Numbered from the stretch's first letter, positions 8,546 to 21,500 are shown. The stretch: DNA of 64,000 nt from Streptomyces sp. YPW6 (GCF_018866325.1 NZ_CP076457.1:7475001-7539000); one strand, 5' to 3'. The notes: a model not told the origin generated them from the letters alone. Numbers and translations: made by a program.

Positions 8546-9409
8546 GTGGCGGCTCAGTTCACCACCCGGACCGATGCCGGCGTCCAGGACCTCGCGCGGC
8601 TGGCGGCCAGGGGCGTCACCGTCGGGTACGGCGACCGCACGGTCATCGACGGTCTGGACGTGGCGATCCCGCCCGGGGTCATCACCACGATCATCGGCCC
8701 CAACGGCTGCGGCAAGTCGACCCTGTTGCGCACCCTGACCCGGCTGCTCCGGCCGGCCGGCGGGACCGTCGTCCTGGACGGCGAGGACATCGGCACGCTC
8801 CGGACCAAGGACGTGGCCAAGAAGCTCGGGCTGCTGCCGCAGGCGCCCCTCGCCCCCGAAGGCCTCACCGTCGCCGACCTGGTCGCCCGGGGGCGCCACC
8901 CGCACCAGAGCTGGCTGCGGCAGTGGTCGTCGGACGACGCCGACGTGGTGCGGCGCGCCCTGGCCATGACCGGGGTGGCGGACCTCGCCGACCGGGCCGT
9001 GGACTCCCTCTCCGGCGGCCAGCGTCAGCGGGTGTGGATATCGATGACGCTCGCCCAGGGCACCGATCTGCTGCTGCTGGACGAGCCGACCACCTATCTG
9101 GACCTGGCCCACGCCATCGACGTGCTCGACCTGGTCGACGATCTCCACGAGTCCGGCCGCACCGTCGTCATGGTGCTGCACGATCTCAACCTGGCCACGC
9201 GCTACAGCGACAACCTCGTCGTCATGCGCGGGGGAGCCGTCCTGGCCCAGGGGCACCCCCGGGACGTGATCACCGCGGAGCTGCTGCACGAGGCGTTCGG
9301 GCTGCGGGCCAAGGTGATCGATGACCCGGTGGGCGACCGGCCGCTGATCGTTCCGATCGGCCGGACCCACGTGCGGACCGAACCTCGGCTCGACCCTCGA
9401 ACAATGTGA
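8546..9409 (+). CDS. cchE: Ferri-siderophore ABC importer ATPase (CchE)
   Basis: 287 aa. Walker A GPNGCGKST at 51-59, signature LSGGQRQR from 155, Walker B LLLLDEPTTYLD with D179/E180, and H-loop VLHDLN. All nucleotide-binding motifs are canonical, and the length fits FecE/FepC-type importer ATPases. It energises CchC/CchD. Start GTG 8546 follows an AAGGGGGG ribosome site. It is the last gene before the second iron box. Confidence 0.95.
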   Translation: MAAQFTTRTDAGVQDLARLAARGVTVGYGDRTVIDGLDVAIPPGVITTIIGPNGCGKSTLLRTLTRLLRPAGGTVVLDGEDIGTLRTKDVAKKLGLLPQAPLAPEGLTVADLVARGRHPHQSWLRQWSSDDADVVRRALAMTGVADLADRAVDSLSGGQRQRVWISMTLAQGTDLLLLDEPTTYLDLAHAIDVLDLVDDLHESGRTVVMVLHDLNLATRYSDNLVVMRGGAVLAQGHPRDVITAELLHEAFGLRAKVIDDPVGDRPLIVPIGRTHVRTEPRLDPRTM

Positions 9410-9472
9410 CATTCGGCAAGAGTTGGCTATTTCTGAGTGTCAAGTGGCGCTGTCCGGAGGATAGTTGTCTAG

Positions 9473-9491
9473 TTAGGCTAGGCTGCCCTCA
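9473..9491 (+). promoter_or_regulatory. Iron box before cchF
   Basis: TTAGGCTAGGCTGCCCTCA matches 15 of 19 consensus positions and lies 72 bp upstream of the cchF ATG, in the 154-bp gap after cchE. It marks a second iron-controlled promoter that would drive cchF-cchI. Confidence 0.82.
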
Positions 9492-9563
9492 CTTGATCGG
9501 GGTACAGTCTGGCTGCCCTGGTACCGGGGCGCAGTGGCCAGTGCGAAAGCAAGGGATCAACGG

Positions 9564-10616
9564 ATGCTTCTCCATCGAACGACGTCCCGGAAGCCGTGGC
9601 CGAGGCTGGCCGCGGCGGTCTCCGCCACCCTCCTCGGGGCCGGTCTTCTCGCGGGATGCGGCAACGGCTCGACGGACGGGAAGCGGGACGAGGGCGCCCC
9701 GGCGGCGGCCGAGGGCGCGTTCCCGGTCACCGTGGAGCACGCCTTCGGGTCGACGGAGGTCACCAAGGCCCCCCAGCGGGTCGTCACCGTCGGCTACACC
9801 GACGACCAGGCCGTCCTGGCGTTCGGCATCAAGCCGGTGGGCATGGTCGACCAGTACCCGAACCCGGCCGGTCGGACCCCCGACATCAACACCCAGTGGC
9901 CCTGGGTGAAGGACGAGTGGGGCGACGCCCGCCCCGAGGTCGTCATGAAGAACGGGGACGCCGGCCCCAACTTCGAGAAGATCGCCTCGCTCCGCCCCGA
10001 CCTGATCATCGCGGTCTACTCCGAGGTCGACCGGACGGCCTACGAGAAGCTCTCCAGGATCGCCCCGACCGTCGGCCGCACCAAGGGCGAGAAGGAACTC
10101 TTCAGCGCCCCCTGGCAGGACAACGCGGCGCACATCGCCAAGGCACTCGGCAAGGAGAAGGAGGGCGCCGAACTGATCAAGGGCATCCAGAACCGGCTGG
10201 ACGCCGCCAAGAAGGCCAACCCCGGCTTCGGCGGGCAGAAGGCCGTCGCCCTCTCCTGGTACAAGGACTCCATCTCGGCCTTCACCTCCACCGACGTACG
10301 CGGACGGCTCGTCACGGGCACCGGATTCACCTACCAGAGCGAGATCGACGAGATCGCCGACGGCGGCTTCTCCACCGAGCTCTCGCCCGAGCGCATCGAC
10401 CTGATCGATGTCGACCGCATCTTCGTCATCAACGACAAGGCCGACACGGAGGCGCTCAAGAAGTCCGAGTTGTTCGCCAACCTGCCGGCCGTCAAGAACG
10501 GCCAGGTCTCCTACCTCCTGGACAGCGAAGGCCCCGCGGTCGGCGCCGCCATGTCCCAGGGCACTCTGCTCTCCCTCCCGTACGCGATCGACGAGCTCGT
10601 CGAGTCGGCCAAGTGA
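9564..10616 (+). CDS. cchF: Siderophore-binding lipoprotein (CchF)
   Basis: 350 aa. Signal peptide with basic N-terminus and lipobox LLAGC, so Cys32 would be lipidated and the protein anchored outside the membrane. The rest fits the FepB/FhuD-type periplasmic-binding fold (PBP type III): RVVTVGYTDDQAVLAFGIKP near the N-terminal lobe and LRPDLIIAVYSEVDRTAYEKL. It captures the ferric siderophore and hands it to CchCDE. ATG 9564 is preferred over an upstream in-frame GTG 9534 because it has an AAGGGAT ribosome site and gives a compact signal peptide. Confidence 0.92.
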   Translation: MLLHRTTSRKPWPRLAAAVSATLLGAGLLAGCGNGSTDGKRDEGAPAAAEGAFPVTVEHAFGSTEVTKAPQRVVTVGYTDDQAVLAFGIKPVGMVDQYPNPAGRTPDINTQWPWVKDEWGDARPEVVMKNGDAGPNFEKIASLRPDLIIAVYSEVDRTAYEKLSRIAPTVGRTKGEKELFSAPWQDNAAHIAKALGKEKEGAELIKGIQNRLDAAKKANPGFGGQKAVALSWYKDSISAFTSTDVRGRLVTGTGFTYQSEIDEIADGGFSTELSPERIDLIDVDRIFVINDKADTEALKKSELFANLPAVKNGQVSYLLDSEGPAVGAAMSQGTLLSLPYAIDELVESAK

Positions 10617-10659
10617 GGCCGGCTCGACGGCCCGTCCCCCGGCGAGGACCGGTCCCCGC

Positions 10660-12441
10660 GTGACGGTTACCGACACCCCCGCCGCCCCGACGGCCCTGCG
10701 CACCGCGACCGGGCGGGAAGCCGCCCGCTGGGTGGCCCGGCACTGCCGGCGGACCCCCTGGCTCACGGCCTCCACCGTCCTCACCACGGTGGCCGGTGCC
10801 GCGCTCCAAGTCCTCCCGGTGCTGCTGCTCGGCCGGGTCGTCGACGGAGTCGTCTGGGGCGGGTCCCGCTCGATACTCCTCACCGTCGGCATCCTGATGG
10901 CCGCCGCCGCGCTGTTCGGCGCGGCGGCCACCGCGGCCTCCACCTTCCTGATCGGGAAGCTCGGGGCCGAACTGCTCGCCCGGCTCCGCGAGGAAGCCGT
11001 ACGCGCCGTGCTCGGCATGCCCAGCCAACGGGTCGAGGAGGTCGGCCGGGGGGACGTGCTCTCCCGGGTCGGAGACGACGTGGCCGTCATCTCCAAGGGC
11101 ATCCGGACGGCCGTCCCCACCGTGTTCTCGGCGGGTGTCCTCGTCGCCATCGCGACGATCGGCATGTTCGGCCTCGACTGGCGGCTCGGCCTGGCCGGGG
11201 CCTGCGCGCTGCCCGCGTACGCGCTGGCGCTGCGCTGGTACCTGCCCCGCTCCGCGCCCCTCTACCGCGAGCAGCGGACGGCCCAGGCCGACCGCGCCCA
11301 GGCCCTGATCAGCGGGCTCAACGGGATCGACACGGTCCGGGCCTACCGACTGGAGGGCGCCGTACGCGAGAAGGTCACGGACGAGTCCTGGCGGGTGCGC
11401 AACCTCGGTATCGAGGTGTTCCGCTTCTTCGGCCGGTTCGTCGGCCGGGAGAACCGGGCCGAGTTCATCGGACTCGTGCTGATCCTGGGCGTCGGTTACG
11501 CCCTGCTGGAGGCGGACGCCGCCACCCTCGGCGAGGTGTCGGCGGCCCCGCTGATGTTCCACCGCCTGTTCACCCCGCTGGGCGCCATCATGTTCACCTT
11601 CGACGAGGCCCAGAAGTCGGGCGCGAGCCTCACCCGCCTGGTCGGCGTCTTCTCGGAGCCCTCGGAGGCGCGCCTGGTGGGTGACGCCCCGGACGTCGGC
11701 GTAGCACCCTGCCCGGTCACGGTCCGGGACCTGACGTTCAGCTACCCCGGGTCCGAGGACCCGGTGCTGCGGGACGTCTCCCTGTCCATCCCGGCCGGCG
11801 GCTCCCTCGCCCTCGTCGGGGCGACCGGCGCGGGAAAGTCGACCCTGGCCGCACTCGTCGCCGGCATCGGCAGACCACAGGCCGGCTCGGTGCACATCGG
11901 TACCCACGACCTCGCGGGCATGGACGAGGCCGGGGCCCGTGCCCTGGTGAGCATCCTCACCCAGGAGACCCACGTGTTCGCCGGCCCGCTCGCCGACGAC
12001 CTGCGGCTCGCCGCACCCCTCGCGAGCGACGACGCGCTGATGGACGCCCTGCGCACGGTCGGCGCCGGTGAGTGGGCCGGCTCCCTCCCCGGCGGCCTGG
12101 ACACCCCCGTGGGCGAGGGAGGCGAACGCCTGGACGTCACCAGGGTCGCCCAACTGGCCCTGGCCCGGCTGGTGCTCGGCCGGTCCCCGGTCGTCGTGCT
12201 CGACGAGTCGACCGCCGAGGCGGGCAGCGAGGGCGCCGCCGAGCTGGAACGCGCCGTGCTGGCCGCCTGCTCCGGCCGGACCACCCTCCTCGTGGCCCAC
12301 CGGCTCACCCAGGCGATGGCCGCGGACCGGATCGCCGTGCTCTCGGCGGGACGGGTGGTGGAGGAAGGGACGCACAGCGAACTGGTCGAGCTGGGAGGGC
12401 AGTACGCCCGGCTGTGGCACGCCTGGCGCGAGGGGAGCTAG
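10660..12441 (+). CDS. cchG: ABC exporter half-transporter with degenerate signature motif (CchG)
   Basis: 593 aa, fused transmembrane (about 50-330) and nucleotide-binding (about 350-593) domains, the type I exporter layout. Walker A GATGAGKST at 387-395, Q-loop ILTQE, Walker B VVVLDES with D515/E516 and H-loop LVAHRLT (H547) are intact. The ABC signature LSGGQ is replaced by LDVTR at 491-495, and the D-loop reads AEAG instead of SALD. This is complementary to the pattern in CchI, so the two probably pair into one asymmetric transporter exporting the apo-siderophore. GTG 10660 begins 43 bp after cchF. Confidence 0.9.
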   Translation: MTVTDTPAAPTALRTATGREAARWVARHCRRTPWLTASTVLTTVAGAALQVLPVLLLGRVVDGVVWGGSRSILLTVGILMAAAALFGAAATAASTFLIGKLGAELLARLREEAVRAVLGMPSQRVEEVGRGDVLSRVGDDVAVISKGIRTAVPTVFSAGVLVAIATIGMFGLDWRLGLAGACALPAYALALRWYLPRSAPLYREQRTAQADRAQALISGLNGIDTVRAYRLEGAVREKVTDESWRVRNLGIEVFRFFGRFVGRENRAEFIGLVLILGVGYALLEADAATLGEVSAAPLMFHRLFTPLGAIMFTFDEAQKSGASLTRLVGVFSEPSEARLVGDAPDVGVAPCPVTVRDLTFSYPGSEDPVLRDVSLSIPAGGSLALVGATGAGKSTLAALVAGIGRPQAGSVHIGTHDLAGMDEAGARALVSILTQETHVFAGPLADDLRLAAPLASDDALMDALRTVGAGEWAGSLPGGLDTPVGEGGERLDVTRVAQLALARLVLGRSPVVVLDESTAEAGSEGAAELERAVLAACSGRTTLLVAHRLTQAMAADRIAVLSAGRVVEEGTHSELVELGGQYARLWHAWREGS

Positions 12442-12500
12442 CGCAGAACCAGGCCGACGGTCGTCCACATCGCACGCCTCGAAAGGAAACGGAGATCTCG

Positions 12501-15500
12501 ATGTCGCAACCGGGTGCTTCTCGCATACTGCTCTCCCCCTCCCGGCTGGACGCCGTGCGCCGGCGGGTCGGCGACCACAGCGACCGGACCGTCGTCGAGG
12601 CGTGCGCCGTCTCACTCGCGTACTGGGCGACCGGTGCGGTCCCCGACGGTATGGACCTCACCCCCGCCACCTCCTTCCCCGACCTCCTCGCCCGGGTCGA
12701 CGCCGTGAACGGCGCCGGAGGATGGGAGACCGACGTCCGGGCCCTCGGTATCACCGTGCCGCCCGGCGTCGACCGGGCCGAAGCCCAGCGGGCCCTGGAC
12801 GACCTGGCCGACTTCCCCGACCGGCCCCTCGGCACCATCGGCCCGTCGGACCCCCGCACGCGCGCCGAGGAACTGGCCCGGTGGAACAGCACCCGGGCCG
12901 ACCGGGCCCGCCCGACCGTCATGGAACTGTTCGCCGAGCAGGCGCGCCTGCGGCCGGACGCCGTCGCGATCACCGACGAGCACCGGTCGCTGACGTACCG
13001 CGAAGCAGCCCAGCTGTCCGCCCAGTTGGCCCACCATCTGATCGAGCGCGGCCTCGCACCCGAGCAGACCGTCGGCATCTCCCTCGGCCGGTCCGCCGAG
13101 ATGGTCGTCGGCCTCCTCGCCGTTCTCCAGGCCCGGGGCGCGTTCGTCCCGCTCGACCCCGCGTGGCCCGCCGCCCGCAGGTCCGCCGTCGCCGAGGACG
13201 CCCGGATCGTCCTCCAGCTCAACGCCACCGGCAAGGCCGACGCCGGGGAACCGGACGCCGTCGCCGTCGACCTCGCCGACTGGACGTACGCGGACCGTCC
13301 GGCCAACGCGCCCGACGCGACCGTCCCCGGCGACGCGCTGGCCTACGTCATCTTCACGTCCGGCTCGACCGGGCGGCCCAAGGGCGCCATGATCCGGCAC
13401 GAGGCGATCAGCGAGCGCCTGCTGTGGCAGTCCCGCGAGATCCTCGGCTTCGGTCACGACGACGCCTCCCTCTTCAAGGCCCCGCTCTCCTTCGACATCT
13501 CCGTCAACGAGATCTTCCTGCCGCTCACCACCGGCGGCCGGCTCGTCGTCCTGCGGCCCGGCGGCGAACGCGACCCGCAGCACCTCCTCGGCGTCATCGC
13601 CGAACAGCGCGTCACCTTCACCTACCTCGTCTCCTCCATGCTGGACGTCCTCCTGGAGATGGCGGGCGACTCCGGGCGGCTCGACACCCTGCGGCACGTG
13701 TGGTGCGGCGGCGAGGTCCTCACCCCGGAGCTGTACGAGCGCTTCCGCGCCCGCCTCGGCATCCCGCTGTACCACGGCTACGGCCCGGCCGAGACGACCA
13801 TCGGCGTCTCCCACGTCGTCTACCGGGGAGCGGCGACGCGTCTGTCCACGTCGATCGGCAAGGCCAACCCCAACACCCAGCTCTACGTCCTCGACGACGA
13901 ACTGCGCCCCGTCCCGGTCGGCGTCGGCGGCGAACTGTACGTCGGCGGACTCCTGTTGGGACGCGGCTACGTGGGCGCGCCCGGTCTCACCTCGACCCGC
14001 TTCGTCGCCAACCCCTTCGCCACCGACGGGTCCCGGCTCTACCGCACCGGAGACCTGGCGCGCTACGCCCCGGACGGATCGCTGGACTTCCTGGGCCGCG
14101 CCGACCACCAGATCAAGATCCGGGGCATGCGGCTGGAACTGGAGGACGTCGAAGCCTCCCTCGCCGAGCACCCCGGGGTCCGGCACACCTGCGTCGTCGC
14201 GAAGAAGAACACGGCGGGCGGCACGTACCTGGTCGGCTACGTCATCCCCGCGGGCCGCGACGAGGATCTGAGCGGCGACGACGTCAAGGCGTGGGCCGCG
14301 GCGAACATGGTGGAGCACATGGTGCCCACCCACGTCGTCGTCCTGCCGGAGTTCCCGCTCACCGCGAACGGCAAGGTCGACCGGAACGCACTGCCCGAGC
14401 CCACCGCGGCCACCGGCACCCTCCAGGCGCCCGCCACCGAGAACGAACGGCTGGTGTGCGAGGCCGTCGCGACGGTGCTGCGTCTGGACGCCGTCGGCAC
14501 GGACCAGGACTTCTTCCAGCTCGGCGGCGACAGCATCCTGGCGATCTCCCTGCTCAGCGCCCTGCGCGAGGCCGGCCTCCATGTCAGCGCACGCCAGATC
14601 TTCACCCATACCGTCGTGGGAGCACTGGCGGCGGTGGCGAGCCGCGAATCCGTCACCACCGTGGACCACGGCGATGTCCCGACCGGCACCGTCGTCGGAT
14701 CGCCCATCGTGCAGTGGCTCGGCGAGACCACCGACGCCATCGACGGCTTCGTGCAGTCGATCGTCCTCACCGCACCGGCCGGCCTGACCCCCGACGCCCT
14801 CGACGACCTCCTCACCGCCGTGCTCGACCGCCACGACATGCTCCGCGCCCGGCTGGTGCGCGGGGAGCGCTGGGGCTTCGACATCCCCGAGTCCGGCGCC
14901 ACCGCCCGCTGCTGGGAACAGAGCGACGCCCCGGTCGAGGACTGCGTCGCCCGCGCGACCGCCGCGCTCGACCCGGACCACGGCATCATGCTGCGCGCCG
15001 TCTGGCGCCGCGCGGCACGCCAGCTCGTGCTGGTCGCCCACCACGTGGTCATCGACGGCGTGTCCTGGCGCATCCTGATGGACGACCTCGCCACCGCCTG
15101 GCGGCAGCACTCCGCGGGCGAGAGCGTCGAACTGCCGCCGGTGGGCACATCGTTCCGGCGCTGGACCCAGCTCCTGAGCCGTACCCCGTTCGACGCGGAC
15201 CGTACGCACCACGCCGCCACGCTCCCCGCCGCCGACGCGCCGATCGGCAGGCGGGCCCTCACCGCCGCCGACACCGTGGCACGCGAACGGACCCGGACGG
15301 TCCTGGTCGGCCCCGCGACCACGGCCGCGCTGCTCGGGAAGATCCCCGCCCTGTTCCACGCGGGCGTCAACGACGTCCTGCTGACCGCCCTCGCCCTCGC
15401 CCTCGCCCGCTGGCGACGGGACCGCGGCCAGGAGCAGACCTTCGCCCACATCGAACTGGAAGGGCATGGCCGCGAAGGCCGCTTCGTCGCGCCCTCGGCC

Positions 15501-18500
15501 GGATTCGAACCCGAACTGTCGCGTACAGTCGGATGGTTCACCACTCTCTACCCGGTCACCGTGGACCCCGGCACGGCGAGCGACCTCACCGCACCCGGCC
15601 ACCTCGCCGCCGCCCTCAAAGCGGTGAAGGAGGACCTCGCCCGCGTACCGGCGGGCGGCCTCTCCCACGGGGCCCTGCGCTACCTCGCCGACGGCGCACC
15701 GGCCGGGGGCCCCGCGCCCCAGGTGCTCTTCAACTACCTGGGCCGCTTCGACGCGGGCGGCGCGGACGACTGGCAGCTCGCGGGCACGTCCGGGCAGCTG
15801 GGCGAGAGGCGGGACCCGCGCATGCGGCTGCCGCGCGCCCTGGAGTTCAACGCGATCGCCGAACCCGGCACCACCGGGGCCTTCGAGCTGGCCACCACCA
15901 TCTCCTGGCCCGAAGGAGTGTTCACCGAGGACGACATCACCACCCTCGGTGACCACTACCGCGCCGCCCTCACCGCCCTGGCCGCGCTCGAGAGCGGCGG
16001 CCACACGCCCAGCGACTTCCCCCTCGTGCCGCTGACCCAGGCCGACGTCGACGCCCTGGACGGCCCGGCCCTGCACGACATCCTGCCGCTGACCCCGCTG
16101 CAGGAGGGCCTCTACTTCCACTCCGTGTTCGACGACGACGCCACGGGAAGCTACGTCGAGCAGCAGGTGATGACGCTGGACGGCGACGTCGACACCGACC
16201 GGCTGGCGGCGGCGGCCACCCGGCTGCTCACCCTCCACCCCAGCCTGTCCGCGCGCTTCACGGCCCTCGCGGACGGCCGGGTCGTCTCCGTCGTCGAGAG
16301 CGGCGCCCGCCCGCCCTTCACCACCCTGGACGGCCCCGCCCGGACCGGTGAGGAGATCCGCGAACTCGCCGAGCAGGACCGGCGGGCCGGGTTCGACCTC
16401 GCCACCGGCCCCCTGATGCGCTACACGCTGATCCCCGCCGGCGCGGGCCGCTCGGTCCTCGTCCAGACCGTGCACCACATCATCGCGGACGGCTGGTCGG
16501 TCCCGCCGATGCTCCGCACCCTGCTCGCCGAGTACCACGCACCGGGATCGGTGTACGCGCACGGCGACCACCGCGCCTACCTGGCCTGGCTCGCCGCACG
16601 CGACCGGGACGAGAGCGACCGGGTATGGCGCGAGGAACTCGCCGGACTGCCCGGCCCCTCCCTGGTCGCCGAGGGCCACACCCCCTCCGAGCACTTCGCC
16701 GACGTCACGGCGGAGCCCGACGAGGACATCGAGGTGGCCGCACGCACCGCCGGGGTCTCCCTGAGCGTGGCCGTGCACAGCGCGTGGGCGGCGACCCTGG
16801 GCGGGCTGCTGCACAGCAGGGACGTCGTCTTCGGCTCCACCGTCTCCGGACGCGACGCCGACGTCCCCGGCATCCGCGACATGGTGGGCCTCTTCATCAA
16901 CACCATCCCGCTCCGCGCCCGTTGGTCCGCCACCGACACCGCGTACGACCTGCTGGACGCCGTCAAGCGGCACCAGGGCGCGGTCCTGCCGCACCAGCAC
17001 GTCTCCCTGGCCCGGACCGGCCGGCAGAGCGGCACCGGCACCCTCTTCGACACCTTGGTCGTCTTCGACGTCGCCACCGACGTGACCGCCCTGCGCGGAC
17101 CCGACGACACCCTCGTCATCACCGACATCGTCAACGAGGGGGCACCGCACTACCCGTTGACGCTCGTCGTCGGACGCGCACCGAACGGCCGGGCGCGCTT
17201 CCACCTGATCCACGACACTGAACTCCTGCGCCCCGCGGGTGCCGAGGCGATCCTCGACACCTTCACCCGGACCCTCACCGAACTGCTCGACCGCCCGGAC
17301 GCTCCGGTCGACGCACTGCTTCCCGCGCCCGGCAGGGCCCCGGCGCAGGAGGTCCCGGCGACCCTGGGCGAGCTGTTCGACGCCGCCGCGCACCGCGACC
17401 CGGCGGCCACCGCCGTCACCCAGTGCGCGATGGACGGCACCACCCGCTCGCTCACCTACGGCGAACTGGCGGCGGAGAAGGACAGGCTGGCGTCCGCCCT
17501 CCGTGCGGCCGGGGTCCGCGCCGGGCAGCGGGTCGCCGTCGCCGTCCCGCGCTCCCTGGAGCAGGTCGTCGCCCTGGTCGCCGTCGTCACGGCCCGGGGC
17601 GCGTACGTACCGCTGGACCTGGCCTACCCGGACGAGCGGCTGGAGTACGTCCTCGCCGACGCCGCCCCGCAGGTCGTCCTCGTGGACCGCGACCAGCAGG
17701 GCCGGTTCGCCCGGCTCCTGGAGAGGGCCGGGGTGGCGGCCCGCGTGCTCGTCCAGGGCGAGGACCTCCCGCGGGCCGACGGACCCGCCGCGCCCGGCGT
17801 CCGCCCGGGGGACCCGGCGTACGTCATCTACACCTCGGGGTCGACCGGCCGGCCCAAGGGCGTCGTCGTCCCGCACTCCGCGGTGACGGCGCTGATCGCC
17901 GGCACCCGGCCCGACATGGACTTCGGCCCCGACGACGTCTGGGTCCAGTTCCACTCCTTCTCCTTCGACTTCGCCGTCTGGGAGATGTGGGGAGCACTGG
18001 CCCACGGAGGCGAACTGCTCGTACCGGACTACGCACTGACCCGCTCACCGGTCGACTTCCACCGGCTGGTCCGCGAACGCGGTGTGACCGTCCTCAACCA
18101 GACCCCCTCCGCCTTCCACCGGTTCATCGAAGCCGACCTGCACGCCGATGAGCCGGTCACGGCGCTGCGCCGCATCGTCTTCGGCGGCGAGGCGCTCGAC
18201 CCCGGGCGGCTGCGCGGCTGGGTCGAGCGGTACGGCACCCGTACGCCCGAGCTGGTCAACATGTACGGCATCACCGAGACCACCGTCCATGTCACCCACC
18301 GGGTGCTCACCCGCGAGGACGTCGGCCGGGACGGCGACGCCGGCCCCATCGGCGGTCCGCTCCCGGGCCTGACCGTGCATCTGCTCGACGACCGGCTGCG
18401 GCCGGTGCCACCGGGCCGGGTGGGCGCGATCTACGTCGCGGGCGACCAGGTCTCCCTCGGCTACCTGGGCCGCCCCGGGCTCACCGCCGGGCGCTTCGTG

Positions 18501-21500
18501 GCGAACCCGTTCGCCGCGGACGGCTCCCGGATGTACCACACGGGCGACCTCGCCCGCCGGACACTCGACGGCGAGCTGGAGTTCGCGGGCCGCGCCGACG
18601 ACCAGGTGCAGCTCAAGGGCTTCCGTATCGAACCGGGTGAAGTGGAGGGTGCGGTCAGGGAGGTGCCGGGCGTCGTCGACGCGGCCGTCACCGTCGCGGA
18701 CGGCGGCGATCACCTCGTCGCCCATGTCGTCGGGGAGCCGCCCGCCGACCTCCTGGCCCACGTCGCCGCCAAGCTTCCCGCACACATGGTGCCGGGCCGG
18801 GTCCTGCCGCTCGACGCGCTGCCGCTGACGGTCAACGGAAAGCTGGACCGCAAGGCCCTGGCCGAGCGAGCCGCACAGCCGGACATCACCGGGAACGCGG
18901 CCCCACCGTGCTCCGACGGCTCCGCGCTCACCGCCCTGACCGGCATCTTCGCCGAGTCGCTGCCCGGTGCCACCGTCGACGCCGACACCGACTTCTTCGG
19001 CGCCGGGGGCGACAGCATCATCGCCATCACCGTGATCAACCGCGCCCGGGTACTGGGCCTGCCGATCGCACCCCGGGACGTGTTCCTGTTCAAGACGCCG
19101 CGCGCCCTCGCCGCCCACCTCGCGACGCACGCCCCGGACCCCGTGCCGCCGGTGCCCTCCCCCCGCGAGGACGGCCCCCTGCCCCTCACCCCGATCATCC
19201 TGCGCCGACGCGAACTGGGCGGCCCGCTCGACCGGTTCGCCCAGGCCAGGGCCCTCACCGTGCCCGCGGGCGCCGGCCTCGCGGACATCCGGCGCGCCGC
19301 CGACGCCGTCGTGGCGGCCCACCCGGCCCTGCGGCTGCGACTGCACGTCGAGCACGGTGTCTGGTCCCTGCGCACCGAACCGGCCCGTCAAGCCTGTGTC
19401 GTCACCGAGGACACCGCCGACGCGACCGCCGCGGCGAACGAGGCGGCCGGACGGCTCGACCCGGCCACCGGGGACGTCGTCGCGTTCTCCTGGCTCGCCG
19501 CGACCCGCACCCTGGTCGTCACCGTCCACCACATCGCCGTGGACGCGGTGTCCTGGCTCGTCCTCCTCGACGACCTGACCACCGCCCTGAGCAGCGATGC
19601 CGCTCTGCCACCGCCGACCACCTCCTACGCCGCGTACGCCGAGGCGCTGGCCCTGCGGTCCGCCGAGGCGGCCGACGGCCTCGGCCACTGGATCACCACC
19701 CTGAACGCCCCGCCACTCGTGCCCACGGTCCGGGGCGCCCGGGAGGCCACCGTCGTCCTGCCGCCCGGCGCCAGTGACCGGGTGACCCGCGACGCGCCGG
19801 GCGCGCTCGGCCTCGGCCTCACCGAGCTGCTGTGCGGGGCCCTGCGCACCGCGCTGACCCGGATCCAGGCCGAACCCGCCGACCTCGCGGTCGACCTGGA
19901 GCGGCACGGACGCGTCCCGGCCCGGGACGACCACGACTACTCCCGCACCGTGGGCTGGTTCACCTCCATCGCTCCCGTACGGCTGACCGCCCACACCGAC
20001 CCCGTCGCCGCGGCCCGCGAGGCCGACGCACGCCGCCCGGACGAGGACGGCCACATCGCCTACGGCCGGCTCCGCTACCTCAACCCGCAGACGGCCCCGC
20101 TGCTGACCGCCCGGCCGCAGATCCTGTTCAACTACCTCGGCCGCGGCAGCGAATCGGAAGCTCTGCGCATCACCGGAGCCGACCAGGGGCCCAGCCCGTA
20201 CGCCGTCGAGGTCAACGCCTGGACCGACGTGGCCACCGGCTCCCTCCACGCGGCCTTCACCCTCGCCGACGCGGTCCCCGACGCGATCACCGGCCACTGG
20301 CTGACCGCCCTGGAGCAGATCGCGGACGCGTGCGCGACGGCCGAGCGCACGGCACCCGTCACCCCGCTCCAGCGCGGCCTGTACTTCCAGGCCCAGCTGA
20401 CAGGCACGGGGGCGGCGAGCGCGGAGGCAGGGGGCGTGGAAGGGGCGGCCACGGCCGGTCACTACGTCGCGCAGAGCTGGTTCGCCTTCGACCGGCGCCT
20501 GGACCCCGACGCGCTGGCCGAGGCGATGGCGTACGTCATCGGCCGCCACCCCGTCGTCGGCGCGGGCTTCACCACCGACGCGGACGGAAACCCCGTCCAG
20601 GTCCTCTCGGCGGGCCGCCGGGTCCCCGTCCGCACCCTCGACCTGGCCTCCGACGCCGAGGCCGAGGCCCTGCGCACCCGGGACCGCGAGCAGGGCTTCG
20701 ACCCGGGGGAGCCGCCGCTCGTGCGGATGACCGTGGTCCGGCGGCCCGACGGCCGCGACGGCCTGCTGCTCAGCTACCACCTGCTGCTCTGGGACGGCTG
20801 GTCCCGCGAGATCCTGCTGCGCGACCTCTTCGACGCGTACGAGGCCGTCCTCGCCGGCGAGCCGTGGGACGCGACGCCCGCCGTGCCGGGCTTCGAGGAG
20901 TACGCCCGCGAGCTCGCGGCCAAGGACCCGGCCGGTGCGGAGCGCTTCTGGGCGGAGCACCTGGCGGGCCTGCCGGGGCCGACACTTCTCGCCGGGCCCG
21001 CCCCGGCCCTGTCCGGGGAGCTGCCCCGGCCGCTCGTGCACACCCTCTCCGCCGAGCTGTCGGAGCTGCTGCGCGAAGCGGCCCGCGCCCGGGGCGTGAC
21101 GCTCAACTCGGTGCTGACCGGAGCCTTCGGCCTCTTCCTCGGGGCCCGCACCGGCCGGAGCGACGCCGTGTTCGGCGTCACCGTCTCCGGGCGCGAGGGC
21201 GAGGGGCACGGCGACATCGTCGGCGTCCTGCTCAACACCGTCCCCCTGTGGACGCGGGCCGGGCCCGCCGACTCGGTCGACGCCTACCTCGCCTCCGTGC
21301 AGGTGGCGCGCGTCGCGGCGATGGACCACGAGCACCTGGGCCTCGGCGAGATCCAGCGGGCCGCCGGACACGACACCCTGTTCGACAACCTGTTCGTGCT
21401 GCAGAACTTCCTGGACGCGGACGCGTTCGACGCGATGAACGCCCGCCACGGCATCACCGAGGTCCGGGCCGACGACTCCACCCACTACCCCTACACCTGG

